From contig CAVPMW010000022.1 of the NCBI GenBank assembly GCA_963706515.1, positions 83,811 to 147,810 of the forward strand: 64,000 nucleotides of DNA, given 5' to 3'. Shown piece by piece: positions 48,789-59,921 of this stretch (within the stretch, counting starts at the first letter, position 1; each line of letters starts with the position of its first letter). A model generated the notes under the pieces. It saw only the letters and a list, made by a program, of their open reading frames with translations, made no database searches and had not been told where the DNA came from. The position numbers and the translations under genes were made by a program. The stretch is from CAVPMW01 sp963706515. GTDB taxonomy: Bacteria; Chloroflexota; Anaerolineae; Anaerolineales; UBA4823.

Positions 48789-49208
48789 TTACAGCGCGCG
48801 CATCCGGTTGTTTTTCGGGTTGTGCTCGACCTCAGCCAGACCGAGCGCCTCCATAAGCGGCGGCACGTACATGGCGAAGCGGCCGCGCAAGCCTTTCTTC
48901 AACCCGTACCAACCTCCTACCGGATTATCGGCTGAGCGAGCCCAGGCTTCAACCGTCCCCTCTGCGGCAGGTTTCTGCTCGTCCGCACTGCCGAGCAGCA
49001 TCCAATCGCCGTGCGCCTTGAGCATGGCGTGCAGGTCGTCCAGGCAGCGCAGGCGATAGCGGAGCTCCGTCTTCCCGACCAGGCACACCAATGCCGGTGG
49101 GTCAGCATTTTCGTCGCGATACATCTGGAATTCTGAGGTTCCACTCGGGGTTTTCAGCTGCCACGGCTGCTCCCGCGTTCCCAGCCCTTGTACATCCACC
49201 TTTGCCAT
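48789..49208 (-). CDS. Conserved protein of unknown function
   Basis: 139 aa from ATG 49208, which has GAGG nine bases upstream. The blocks GTREQPWQLKTPSGTSEF, LHAMLKAHGDWMLLGSADEQ, KPAAEGTVEAWARS and NPVGGWYGLKKGLRGRF are characteristic and I recall near-identical proteins in many soil and environmental bacteria (DUF6855-like; not certain). It has no signal or transmembrane segment. It stands alone. Confidence 0.6.
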   Translation of the reverse strand: MAKVDVQGLGTREQPWQLKTPSGTSEFQMYRDENADPPALVCLVGKTELRYRLRCLDDLHAMLKAHGDWMLLGSADEQKPAAEGTVEAWARSADNPVGGWYGLKKGLRGRFAMYVPPLMEALGLAEVEHNPKNNRMRAL

Positions 49209-49292
49209 GATGACCATCCTCACGTTTAGAAATAAGATAACTGTAAAATATTCCTCGAATTATCCCATACAATCAATTTAATTTAGTATCTA

Positions 49293-49358
49293 TCCGAAAA
49301 TGGATGGGAGAACCGATTTTGTGTGCACCACAAAATCGGATCCCTTCGTATTTTCGGA
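49293..49358. repeat. Hairpin element, CCGAAAA family, copy 4 (imperfect)
   Basis: Outer TCCGAAAAT/ATTTTCGGA and inner CCGATTTTGTG/CACAAAATCGG are perfect; the middle ~10 bp pair poorly. Loop TGCAC. It lies between divergent genes. Confidence 0.8.
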
Positions 49359-49505
49359 CAGGTTCTGAGTAATTCAAACGCCAAGTTATACAAATCACCC
49401 CGGTCATATCTTCCTATCAATGATTATAATGAGACCAGGTGTGATTATTATCCATCTCCCCGGGACCTTGGGCGCGTTTGGACGATTGGTATCAGGAGGG
49501 ACACG

Positions 49506-52322
49506 ATGAGCAGCCATTTCGATGGCACACGCGCGGGGGTGCCGAGTGGAACGGTCACCTTTCTGTTTACGGACATCGAAAACAGCTCGAGGCTGGCGCA
49601 GCAGTATCCCGCTGCGATGCCCGCGCTGCTCGAGCGGCATCACGCCATTCTGCAGCAGTCCATCCAGGCGCAGCATGGATACGTGTTCCAGATCGTCGGG
49701 GACGCTTTTTGCGCCGCCTTTCACAACGCCTCTGAAGCCCTGCACGCTGCGTTAGCGGCGCAGCAAGCACTACAACATGAAGCCGTGGGAACCAGCGCCG
49801 GTTGCCGTGCGCATGGGCATCCATACCGGTGCGGCTGAGGCGAGTGAGACGGACGACCGCTCCGGGGGGTACCGCGGGTATTTAACCCTGGCGCGGGTGC
49901 AGAGCGTCATGTCCAGCGCGCATGGCGGGCAGGTGCTGCTCTCAGGGGCCAGCGCGGAGCTCGTGCGCGATCATCTGCCGGCAGGGGTCAGCCTGCGCGA
50001 CATGGGCGAGCACCAGCTCAAAGGGGGACTGAATCCGGAACACCTGTGGCAGATGGTCGCCGAGGGTCTGCGAGTCGATTTTCCGCCGCTCAAGACCCTG
50101 AGCGAGATTCCGAACAACCTGCCGGTGCAGCTCAACAGCTTTATCGGGCGCGAGCATGAGCTGGCGCAGACGAAGGAGCTGCTGGCAAGCGCGCATTGCT
50201 CACGCTGATCGGACCCGGCGGCACCGGCAAGACCCGCCTTACGCTGCAGCTGGCGGCGGAGGTCCTGCCGGAGTTCGCGGATGGCGTCTGGCTGGTGGAG
50301 CTGGCTCCGCTGGCTGACCCGGCGCTGGTGCTGCAGACCGTCGCCGCGACGTTAGGCGTGCGGGAGATCCCTGGCATGCCGCTGGAAAGATCTGGTAGCC
50401 GGTTTTTTACACGCCAAACACCTGCTGCTCATCCTGGATAACTGCGAGCACCTGGTCGAGACCTGCGCGCAGCTGGCCGATCAGCTTTTACGCAGCTGTC
50501 CAAACTTGAAGATGATCGCCAGCAGCCGGGAGGCGCTGGGCATCACCGGCGAAACCGTCTACCGGGTGCCGCCTCTCGCCCTGCCGGTCACCGATGGCTT
50601 CGCTCTGGAAACGCTCCGCCGTTCTGAAGCCGTCCAGCTCTTCGTCGAGCGGGCGGCGGCGGTCAAGCCCGGTTTCGGCCTCAGCGAACGCAATGGGCCT
50701 GCCGTGGCTCAAATCTGCCGGCGGCTGGATGGCATTCCCCTGGCGCTGGAGCTGGCGGCGGCGCGGGTGGCGATGCTCACCCCCGAGCAGATCGCCGCGC
50801 GCCTGGACGATCGCTTCCGCCTGCTGACCGGCGGCAGCCGCACCGCCCTGCCGCGCCAGCAGACCCTGCGCTCCCTGATCGATTGGAGCTACGACCTGCT
50901 CTCCGAGCCGGAGCGCCTCCTGTTCTGCCAGCTGTCGGTCTTCGTGGGCGGCTGGTCGCTGGAGGCCGCCGAAGCGGTCTGCCCTGAACCTGGATGTGCT
51001 GGCGCTGCTGACGCAGCTCGTCCAGAAGTCGCTCGTGGTAGCGGAGGAAGGTGAGGACCCGGCGCAGACGCGCTTCCGCCTGCTGGAAACCATCCGCCAG
51101 TATGCCCGCGACCGGCTGTTCGAGACGGAAGCGGTCACGCAGGTGCGCGACCGCCACCTGGATTATTACCTGAAGTTTGCCGAGGCCGGGGAGCCTAATT
51201 TCTTTGGTCCCGAACGCCTGGAATGGGTCGACCAGTGCGAGCTCGAGCACGACAACTTTCGCGCCGCGCTGCAGTGGGGGTTGGAATATAACGTCGAGGC
51301 CGCGCTGCGCTTGAGTGGGTCTGTTAACCATGTTTTGGGGCACGCGTGGTTTCAACCTCGAAGGACGCCGCTGGCTGCAGGCTGCGCTGGACCGGGCGGC
51401 AACTTTGCCCGAACCCGATGCTGAGGGAGGCGTACAGTGGCAGGCAGCCCAGGCCAAGGCTTTGTGGGGGATCAGCCAGATGGCATATGCGGATGGTGAG
51501 TATAAATCCGGGCTGGATGCCAGCCAGAAAGCTGCCCACCTTTACCGGCAGGTAGGGGACCCTTTCGGCCTGGCGTTCGCGCTGGGTGCCACGGGGAATA
51601 TGGCGGCTTTTCAGAACGATATGGCTTTAGCCGAGCAAGCGCTCGGGGAAGCCATCCGTATAGGGCGCGAGATGGGCAGTCACGTCATTTTAGGTTATGC
51701 ATTAGGGGTATTAAGCGGTAGTGTGGCATTGGCGCAGGGAGATTTTGCTGCTGCCCGCAGCTATGCCGAAGAAAGCATGGTCCATATTCGCGCAGCCGGT
51801 TTTACCTGGGGAGTGGGGCGTGGCGAACAGGTATTAGCCCGCATCGCCAAGCTCCAGGGAGACTGGGACGAAGCGAAGGCGCATGCCCTGGCAGCCCTGG
51901 ACATTTCTCGCGAGCAGCATGATCCCCTTTTGCTTAACGGGACGTACAACGAGCTGGGGGATATCAGCCTGCTCAGCGGCAGCCTGGCTGAAGCGCAGCA
52001 TTTCCTCGAAAAATGCATCGTCGGGTTCCAACAAGTAGGACAAAAAGCCTTCGTGTCCCACGAGCTGGAGAGCTTCGCTTTCATCGCCCGCAGGCAAAAC
52101 CAGCCGGAGCGCACCGCCCGTTTGCTGAGCGCAGCCGAGGCGGTACGGGAGGGAATTGGGACCTCGGCGCTGGGGATCGAGCGCCTCGAAGATGAATTTG
52201 CAGGAGCAGTCGCCTGGCTGCACGCCCAGCTGGATGAAACGGCATTCGATACCCTCTGGTCTGAGGGCTGCGCGATGACCATGGACCAGGCAGTGGCTTA
52301 TGCGCTAAGTACAGGCACATAG
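49506..52322 (+). CDS. Adenylate/guanylate cyclase-like + NB-ARC-type ATPase + TPR regulator; about five frameshifts
   Basis: About 935 aa after repair. Start ATG 49506 with AGGAGG. Class III cyclase domain first: TVTFLFTDIENSSRL (metal Asp) and VFQIVGDAFCAAF (second Asp), VRMGIHTGAAE. Then a STAND-type ATPase: NLPVQLNSFIGREHEL, LTLIGPGGTGKTRLTLQLA (Walker A), SSREALGITGE, RRLDGIPLALELAAARV. The last ~330 residues are helical repeats (TPR-like: GDPFGLAFALGATGNMAAF). Frame changes near 49785, 50200, 50385, 50990 and 51325. Such fusions are common in Chloroflexota and Actinobacteria as signal-dependent regulators; the second messenger and target are unknown. Confidence 0.8.
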
Positions 52323-52450
52323 TTTCTGGTAGATGTTGAGGTATTTTCCGAGCCGGATTATCGAAGCGCCATCTTTCAAAAGGATTTGACTGAACTTAAG
52401 CAAACCGCTGAAAATATTTATAATTAATCGGTGCTCTAACTGGCGGTTTG

Positions 52451-52516
52451 CTCCTAAGTAAACCCATTTCGAGCTGCCGGTTAATTTCAGAATCTTAGTT
52501 GGGTTTACTTTAGGAG
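52451..52516. repeat. 16-17-bp inverted repeat pair
   Basis: CTCCTAAGTAAACCCA and TGGGTTTACTTTAGGAG, complementary except for one extra base, 33 bp apart. Confidence 0.7.
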
Positions 52517-52565
52517 GATAGCCCTGCGCTGAAGGCGGGCAAAGAAAGTGCCAAGTGTTTATTCG

Positions 52566-52598
52566 CCCCTTCTTCTCCCGAGGAGGGAGAAGAAGGGG
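52566..52598. repeat. REP-like palindrome
   Basis: CCCCTTCTTCTCCC-GAGGA-GGGAGAAGAAGGGG, a perfect 14-bp stem followed by TCGGGGGATGAGG. Similar C/T-A/G palindromes are widespread intergenic repeats in Chloroflexota and other environmental bacteria (from memory). Confidence 0.7.
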
Positions 52599-52644
52599 TC
52601 GGGGGATGAGGAGGGCGCTGCGTGAGGCGCATCGTCGGCGTCCG

Positions 52645-52677
52645 GCAGGATAATTATCCTGGGGACAATTATCCTGC
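52645..52677. repeat. Palindrome with nested AGGATAATTATCCT
   Basis: GCAGGATAATT and AATTATCCTGC form an 11-bp stem; the left arm is itself part of a 14-bp palindrome. A third partial copy (ATAATCATCCTG) follows. Confidence 0.65.
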
Positions 52678-52842
52678 GATAATCATCCTGCATTAATACA
52701 TTTCGGATAGATTTTGCTATAATAATTCTGCGCTCTGCAGCTATTCTTTACCGGACTGCCAGCCGCAGACATTCCGGAATCAGCAGCGCACAGGGAGGAA
52801 GCCGCCCTCTCTTTCTTGTTAAGGGAGCGGTTTTTGATTCCA

Positions 52843-52965
52843 ATGAAAGCCAGCCAGGACTGGCGAGGGACCGTTATTGTGCCTAAAGCCATTCTCACCC
52901 CGGGATATGGCTTGCAGCACGTGCGGGTGCGGACAACGGGGGAAATACTGATTAACCTTTTATAG
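52843..52965 (+). CDS. Possible 40-aa protein
   Basis: Reads MKASQDWRGTVIVPKAILTP and on to GEILINLL, stop TAG. AGGGAG lies about 14 bases upstream, a bit far. It ends 22 bp before the NPQP-protein gene, so it could be coupled to it. Not recognised; coding status uncertain. Confidence 0.25.
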   Translation: MKASQDWRGTVIVPKAILTPGYGLQHVRVRTTGEILINLL

Positions 52966-52987
52966 GGTTTTTGAAGGAGGTACCACG

Positions 52988-55166
52988 ATGCCAAACAGAC
53001 CATCCGGAAAGGGAGGCCGCGAGGACGATACCCAGGGCGGCTTCCAGATACAGGGGCAAGTCAGCTTCGAAGAGCTGGGGGCAGTGCCCAGCGACTTGAA
53101 AGTAATGGCCCACGTATTCGACAGCCAGGGAAAGCTGCTCGGCGAGTCACCGCTCGACAGCGAGGGGAAATTCAGCCTGGGGGTCAAGGGAACCAATAAG
53201 CCTTTCGACGGCGAGGTCGTGCTGGGTCCTGCGGACAGCCCTTCCAATGTGAGCGGCTCGGCGCTGTACCGCCAATCGTTCTCCAGCGCCGACTGGCAGC
53301 AGCTGGAGAGGGGCTTCAGCCTCTCCCGGGCGATCTTCCTGCCCAAGTACATCTGGTGGCCATGGTGGCCGCGGCAGATCTGCATCAGGGGTCACGTGCG
53401 CAAGATCGCCGCTACCCCCACCGGTTGGGATATCTGCCCGGTGCCATACGTGAAAGTAGAGGTCTTCGATGTAGATCGCGAATCCTGCTGGTGGCCGCCG
53501 ATCTACCGCTGGTGGGATCATCTGCTGGATAAGCTGGTGGTGCGGGCGGAGGACCTGCTCAAGCCGCTGCCTCCGGACCCCGGTCCGCTGCGCCGGCCCA
53601 TCCCGCAGCCGGACCCGAGCCCGATCGCCTTTTTCTCCGCGCGCAGCCGCTTCGAGCAGGTGGCTCTTAACCCCCAACCGCTCCCGCCGCGCGAGTTCGA
53701 CCAGGTTTTCCTCAATCCGCAGCCCTTACCGCCAGAACCGCCGCCCGGTAGAGCATTTGCCGCAGGGCTCCAATCTCACCAACCTGGGCGACATCGTCGG
53801 CTTCAACCCGCAGCCCGACCCGCCGCGCCCGGCAACCCTGCAGGCGATGTCCCTGCGCCAGGCAACTGCCAGCAGCGCAGCTGTTTCCTCAGCGCTGGCG
53901 AGCCGGCTGCAAAACCTCACCATTACCTCGAAATTAGCGCCCTGGCTCCTGTTCCCCGGCTGTTTCTACAGCACGGCGGAGGTGTGCGAGACGACTACGG
54001 ACTGCGACGGCTACTTCGAGTGCTGCTTTAGCTGGTACCCCTGGCACATTCGCCGGGGCCGCCTGCGCTTCGACCCCTCCCCGGACGTCATCATCAAGGT
54101 CACCCAGGTGATCGGCGGCGTGGAGACCGTCATCTACATGGATCCGTACACCAGCACGCGCTGGAACGTCAGCACCGCCCACATCGACCTGTGGCTGGAC
54201 GACCCGCAGGTGCAGTGCGGCAGCGGCTGCCGACCCGAGCCGACCGGCCCGGTCACCTTCCTCACCCTGGTCGGGCTGGACGAGGTGTACAAGATCAACC
54301 AGACTACCGGTAAGTTCAACAACATCCCCTACGGCGGCGGCTTGAGCCACTGGGCATACGGCGGCAACCTGCTGATCTGCGGCCTGTTCGGGGATGCCTT
54401 GAGCACCGGCGCGCCCATGCGCTACTACCGCCTGTCCTACCGTAAGGGCGCCGATCCCTGGACCCCGATCCAGACGCCGCTCTCGGATACGCGCGTGGAC
54501 GGCTCCTTCAACTCGGATATCCACTACCTGGGCCCGCAAGTCGTCAACGGGGTACCGGACCTGTTCGAGGTGCGCGACACCGCTAACTACCTGTGGTACA
54601 ACCCGGATAAGATCGGCTGGTGGTACACCGAGGGGATCGAACCGCACTCGGATCTGTATACCGTGCGCCTGGAGGTATTCGACGAGAACGGGGTCAAGAT
54701 GACTTCGGCGACCGTGGATTACCGCGACGGGACGACCCCGCCGCCGGGACCGCTGCCATCGATGGTAGACAGCTGCGACCTGAACATCCTGATCGACAAC
54801 GACTACCCGGATATGAACCTCGGTATCCCTGCGGCTGGCGGCGACTGCGGCGTGGTGTCGTGCGCCGACCGCGGCTCGCTGGCTTTCCACGTGCACGTCG
54901 ACCAGCCCAATGCCCGGCTGTACTACTGGAGCTTGTGGTACGTCCAGGGTCTGAATGCTTCGAGCGGGACCCTGGGCAGCAACAGCAACGGCTCCGGGCT
55001 GGCGACGCCGGTCAACCAGACCATCCCAGCCGGACCGCCGTTCACCACCACCCTGGAGACCTGCGCCTACTCGCTCACCCTGGGCGCCTGGCCCCTGGTG
55101 CGCAACGGTTTTGGCGTCATCCACTGGAACGAGCAGACCAAAGCGATCGCGGTCGAGGCCTGCTAA
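52988..55166 (+). CDS. Large protein with NPQPLPP/NPQPDPP motifs, unknown; one frameshift
   Basis: About 725 aa after repair. GAAGGAGG precedes the ATG. Residues 1-125 form a beta-rich domain (VSFEELGAVPSDLKVMAHVF, then GKFSLGVKG, carboxypeptidase-regulatory-like). A Trp/Cys-rich section follows (YIWWPWWPRQICIRGHVRK). Around residues 220-275 are LNPQPLPPRE, LNPQPLPPEP and FNPQPDPPRP. The C-terminal ~400 residues (WYPWHIRRGRLRFDPSPDVI, then FEVRDTANYLWYNPDKIGWW) contain many paired cysteines but no signal peptide. An extra base near 53750 shifts the frame between the second and third motif. No family recognised. Confidence 0.7.
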
Positions 55167-55319
55167 CCACGCTACGAAAACGCGTATTTGATCTCGTCAA
55201 ACATGACTATCCCGAGATTTCATATTCGGTCTGTGTCATACTGAAATTGCCAACCCTATCGTTCCCTCGCAATCGCCGTCGACCCAGACCGACGGCTCCG
55301 GGATAGGGAAGATTACAGC

Positions 55320-55364
55320 AAAAAAGGTCGTCAGGGGCGAGCTCGCCGCTTGACGACCTTTTTT
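55320..55364. terminator. Bidirectional intrinsic terminator
   Basis: AAAAAAGGTCGTCA and TGACGACCTTTTTT (14 bp) around an inner GGCGAGCTCGCC. It lies between the convergent NPQP gene and uvrA. The remainder of 55167-55498 holds no gene. Confidence 0.9.
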
Positions 55365-55498
55365 CTGATTCTTCCGTCCGATCCAACGGGGAGGCGGCTA
55401 AGTTGCCGAAGGCAACTTCAGGGTCCGATTTGGGGCTAGCAATTTACGCCCAGAAAGATTGATATTCAGAGTTGAGTTATATTATGCGCGTGGGTATC

Positions 55499-58027
<2,529 letters not shown>

Positions 58028-58057
58028 GCGAAAATCACCTATTTAGCCTTACTACCC

Positions 58058-58804
58058 CTAGCGACGGAAAGCCCGGCGCCGTCTTGCCTCCCGCTCCGCC
58101 AGCGCACGGTGCGTCCCATCGCAGAGAGGCTTGCAGCTGGAATGCCCGCAGTTGCACAGCGTCACACGGTTGCGTGTTTCAAAGGGCTGTCCATCGGAGC
58201 GCTCGACCGGGATGCCGCCCGTCACCCAAAGCGGACCGGCGATGGGACCATCCGAGGTGATTTCGGTCGTCACGGCGATCTGCTGGGGCAGATCTGGCTC
58301 GATATCCTGCCCATCCTCATCGATGCGATAGGTCAGCGCGCCGGATGGGCAGCGCTCGACCATGGCTATGACCAGTGAGCGAATCTTTGTGTCGTTTGTG
58401 GCAGTCACTAATTGAGCGATACCCACTTCACGCAGCCCACAATACCCCGAATCCATGCACAGAGTCGGGTCTTTCTTGACTGTGATGTGTGTGCCGCGTG
58501 GAAAGGGCAGTGCGCGTCCTGCTGAAGCGCGGCTATCCGCCGATTCCGAGCCATCGAACCCGATCGTCTCATGCGTGTCGTCGCAAAAGGGGAATTGGCT
58601 CGATTGGCCGCACCGGCAGAGACGGTACTTGCCCGCTGAGGTGGGAACGATGCCTTCGTTTCTCCAGCTGAGCGGCTCACCATACTCGGAAACGATCTGA
58701 GTTTTGCGAACGAGCGGAACCTCCCCCTCCACCACATAAGGTCCGTTCCGCATCACGATGATTCGTTTTGGTTCCTTCAAGTCACCGGGCATATCCGTTG
58801 CCAT
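58058..58804 (-). CDS. Double-CDGSH iron-sulfur protein with central ferredoxin-like segment
   Basis: 248 aa. Two CDGSH-type [2Fe-2S] motifs with C-x-C...C-x2-H spacing: CRCGQSSQFPFCDDTH and CNCGHSSCKPLCDGTH. Between them, LCMDSGYCGLREVG and MVERCPSGALTYRIDEDGQ match the Fer4_19-type divergent ferredoxin domain. A leading region (IIVMRNGPYVVEGEVPLVRK) resembles the first strands of these fusions. The protein may store or transfer Fe-S clusters or electrons; role unproven. AAGGAGA precedes the ATG. Intact frame, 30 bp upstream of uvrA on the same strand. Confidence 0.85.
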   Translation of the reverse strand: MATDMPGDLKEPKRIIVMRNGPYVVEGEVPLVRKTQIVSEYGEPLSWRNEGIVPTSAGKYRLCRCGQSSQFPFCDDTHETIGFDGSESADSRASAGRALPFPRGTHITVKKDPTLCMDSGYCGLREVGIAQLVTATNDTKIRSLVIAMVERCPSGALTYRIDEDGQDIEPDLPQQIAVTTEITSDGPIAGPLWVTGGIPVERSDGQPFETRNRVTLCNCGHSSCKPLCDGTHRALAEREARRRRAFRR

Positions 58805-59310
58805 GAAATCTCTCCTTATTCAGACATCCTATCATCTGCCAGACCCAGCAGCAGATTGTCCAACGGGAACTGCGCCATCTGGTTGATGGCGAAGGACAGC
58901 TCCAGCACATCCTGCGTGAAGACGGGTCCGCGGTTAGCAAGTCAATCCGCTTATTCTAGCTCAAGCAGCGGATCTCGTCTACCGCCGCCAATCCGGCGCC
59001 GTTTGCCCGAGACGCACCATCCTTTTACTTCCCACATCCCATCTTCCTGACGTCCTCGTCCGACGGCTGACCTCCCCATCCCCGCTCATAATACCCCATT
59101 TCGACATACCGGTGAAAAACTCGACCACGGCCATTGGACCACGCTTTGCGCCAACCCGTGTTTCACCGGATTGTATACGTAACGACGGTGAAGAAGAATG
59201 TGCCGCCCTCGACAAGAGATCGATGATATTCAGGCATATAGGAGATTATATTGGGATTTTTCAATAATGGTGAGTCGGGGGCGCACCCTACCACTGGGAG
59301 TAGAAAAATA
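58805..59310. other. Intergenic region with a possible gene remnant
   Basis: On the minus strand 58816-58941 is open and reads VFTQDVLELSFAINQMAQFP, then LDNLLLGLADDRMSE and a stop, which looks like the true 3' end of a lost gene, but there is no start. I cannot name its family. The rest shows nothing. Confidence 0.3.
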
Positions 59311-59342
59311 GAACCACAGAGACACAGAGAGCACAGAGAAGT
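59311..59342. repeat. Purine-rich CAC repeat, right (downstream) flank of the GxxExxY gene
   Basis: GAACCACAGAGACACAGAGA and further CACAGAGA units on the plus strand. It is the inverted counterpart of 59749-59783. Confidence 0.8.
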
Positions 59343-59358
59343 GCAAATTTATATTTAT

Positions 59359-59730
59359 TTATAAAACCATCCGTTTAATTCCAAATTTTAATATAGGCAC
59401 ATTGAAATTGATTAAAAGTCCAGTTTTGCATCCCGTTAATTTCAGGTAGGTCAAAAGCTGAGCATCATGGATAGGCAGGAGCGAATCCACTGCTTTCAAT
59501 TCAATGACGACCCGTTGATCGACGAGAAAGTCCAGGCGATAACCGCCATCCAGGTAAATCCCTTTATATTCAATCCTAAGAGATTTTTCTTGTTCGAAGG
59601 GTATATTGCGGAGCGTCAGCTCCTTGGCCAGGCAGATCTGATAAACGGATTCCAGGAGACCCGGGCCCACATGGCGATGGACTTCAATGGCCGCCCCGAT
59701 AACAGCTTCGGTGATTTCGTTAATTTCCAT
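59359..59730 (-). CDS. GxxExxY-family PD-(D/E)XK nuclease-like protein (copy 2)
   Basis: 123 aa, the usual length. AVIGAAIEVHRHVGPGLLES then VYQICLAKEL contains the full GLLExxY signature. IYLDGGYRLDFLVDQRVVIE, LKAVDSL carries Asp and ExK, the putative nuclease residues of PDDEXK_3. It ends LINFNVPILKFGIKRMVL. No clear Shine-Dalgarno. The gene lies between inverted copies of an ACCACAGAGACAC-type repeat (59311-59342 and 59749-59783), so it looks like a movable cassette. AT-richer than neighbours. Function of the family is unknown. Confidence 0.9.
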   Translation of the reverse strand: MEINEITEAVIGAAIEVHRHVGPGLLESVYQICLAKELTLRNIPFEQEKSLRIEYKGIYLDGGYRLDFLVDQRVVIELKAVDSLLPIHDAQLLTYLKLTGCKTGLLINFNVPILKFGIKRMVL

Positions 59731-59748
59731 TTTTTGTAGATATTTTTC

Positions 59749-59783
59749 TCTACTTCTTTCTCAGTGTCTCTGTGGTTCAATTC
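59749..59783. repeat. Purine-rich CAC repeat, left (upstream) flank of the GxxExxY gene
   Basis: On the minus strand GAACCACAGAGACACTGAGA, then AAGAAGTAGA, ending 18 bp before the start codon. It is the inverted partner of 59311-59342. Confidence 0.8.
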
Positions 59784-59921
59784 ACTTATAAGCGTAATTG
59801 CGTCAAGTACCTCTCTACGAATGGTCTCAGTCGTAGAGGGCCTCCCTGACCCACCACCATAGCTCACAATCCACTTTTGGTTTTTGTAGAGATTCTTCTA
59901 TATTGCACCATTCAAATCTCC

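Larger units (their letters stand above)
52323..52842. other. Intergenic region rich in palindromes
   Basis: Contains three separate inverted repeats listed individually (52451-52516, 52566-52598, 52645-52677). No protein-coding frame in the first 500 bp is credible. Confidence 0.5.

Noticed and set aside
52683..53003. 106-codon minus-strand ORF
   Set aside because: No recognisable family or start signal; it overlaps the ribosome site and start of the NPQP gene.
53934..55124. 396-codon minus-strand ORF
   Set aside because: Antisense shadow of the NPQP-protein gene; low-complexity Ala/Val/Gly/Arg composition and no ribosome site.
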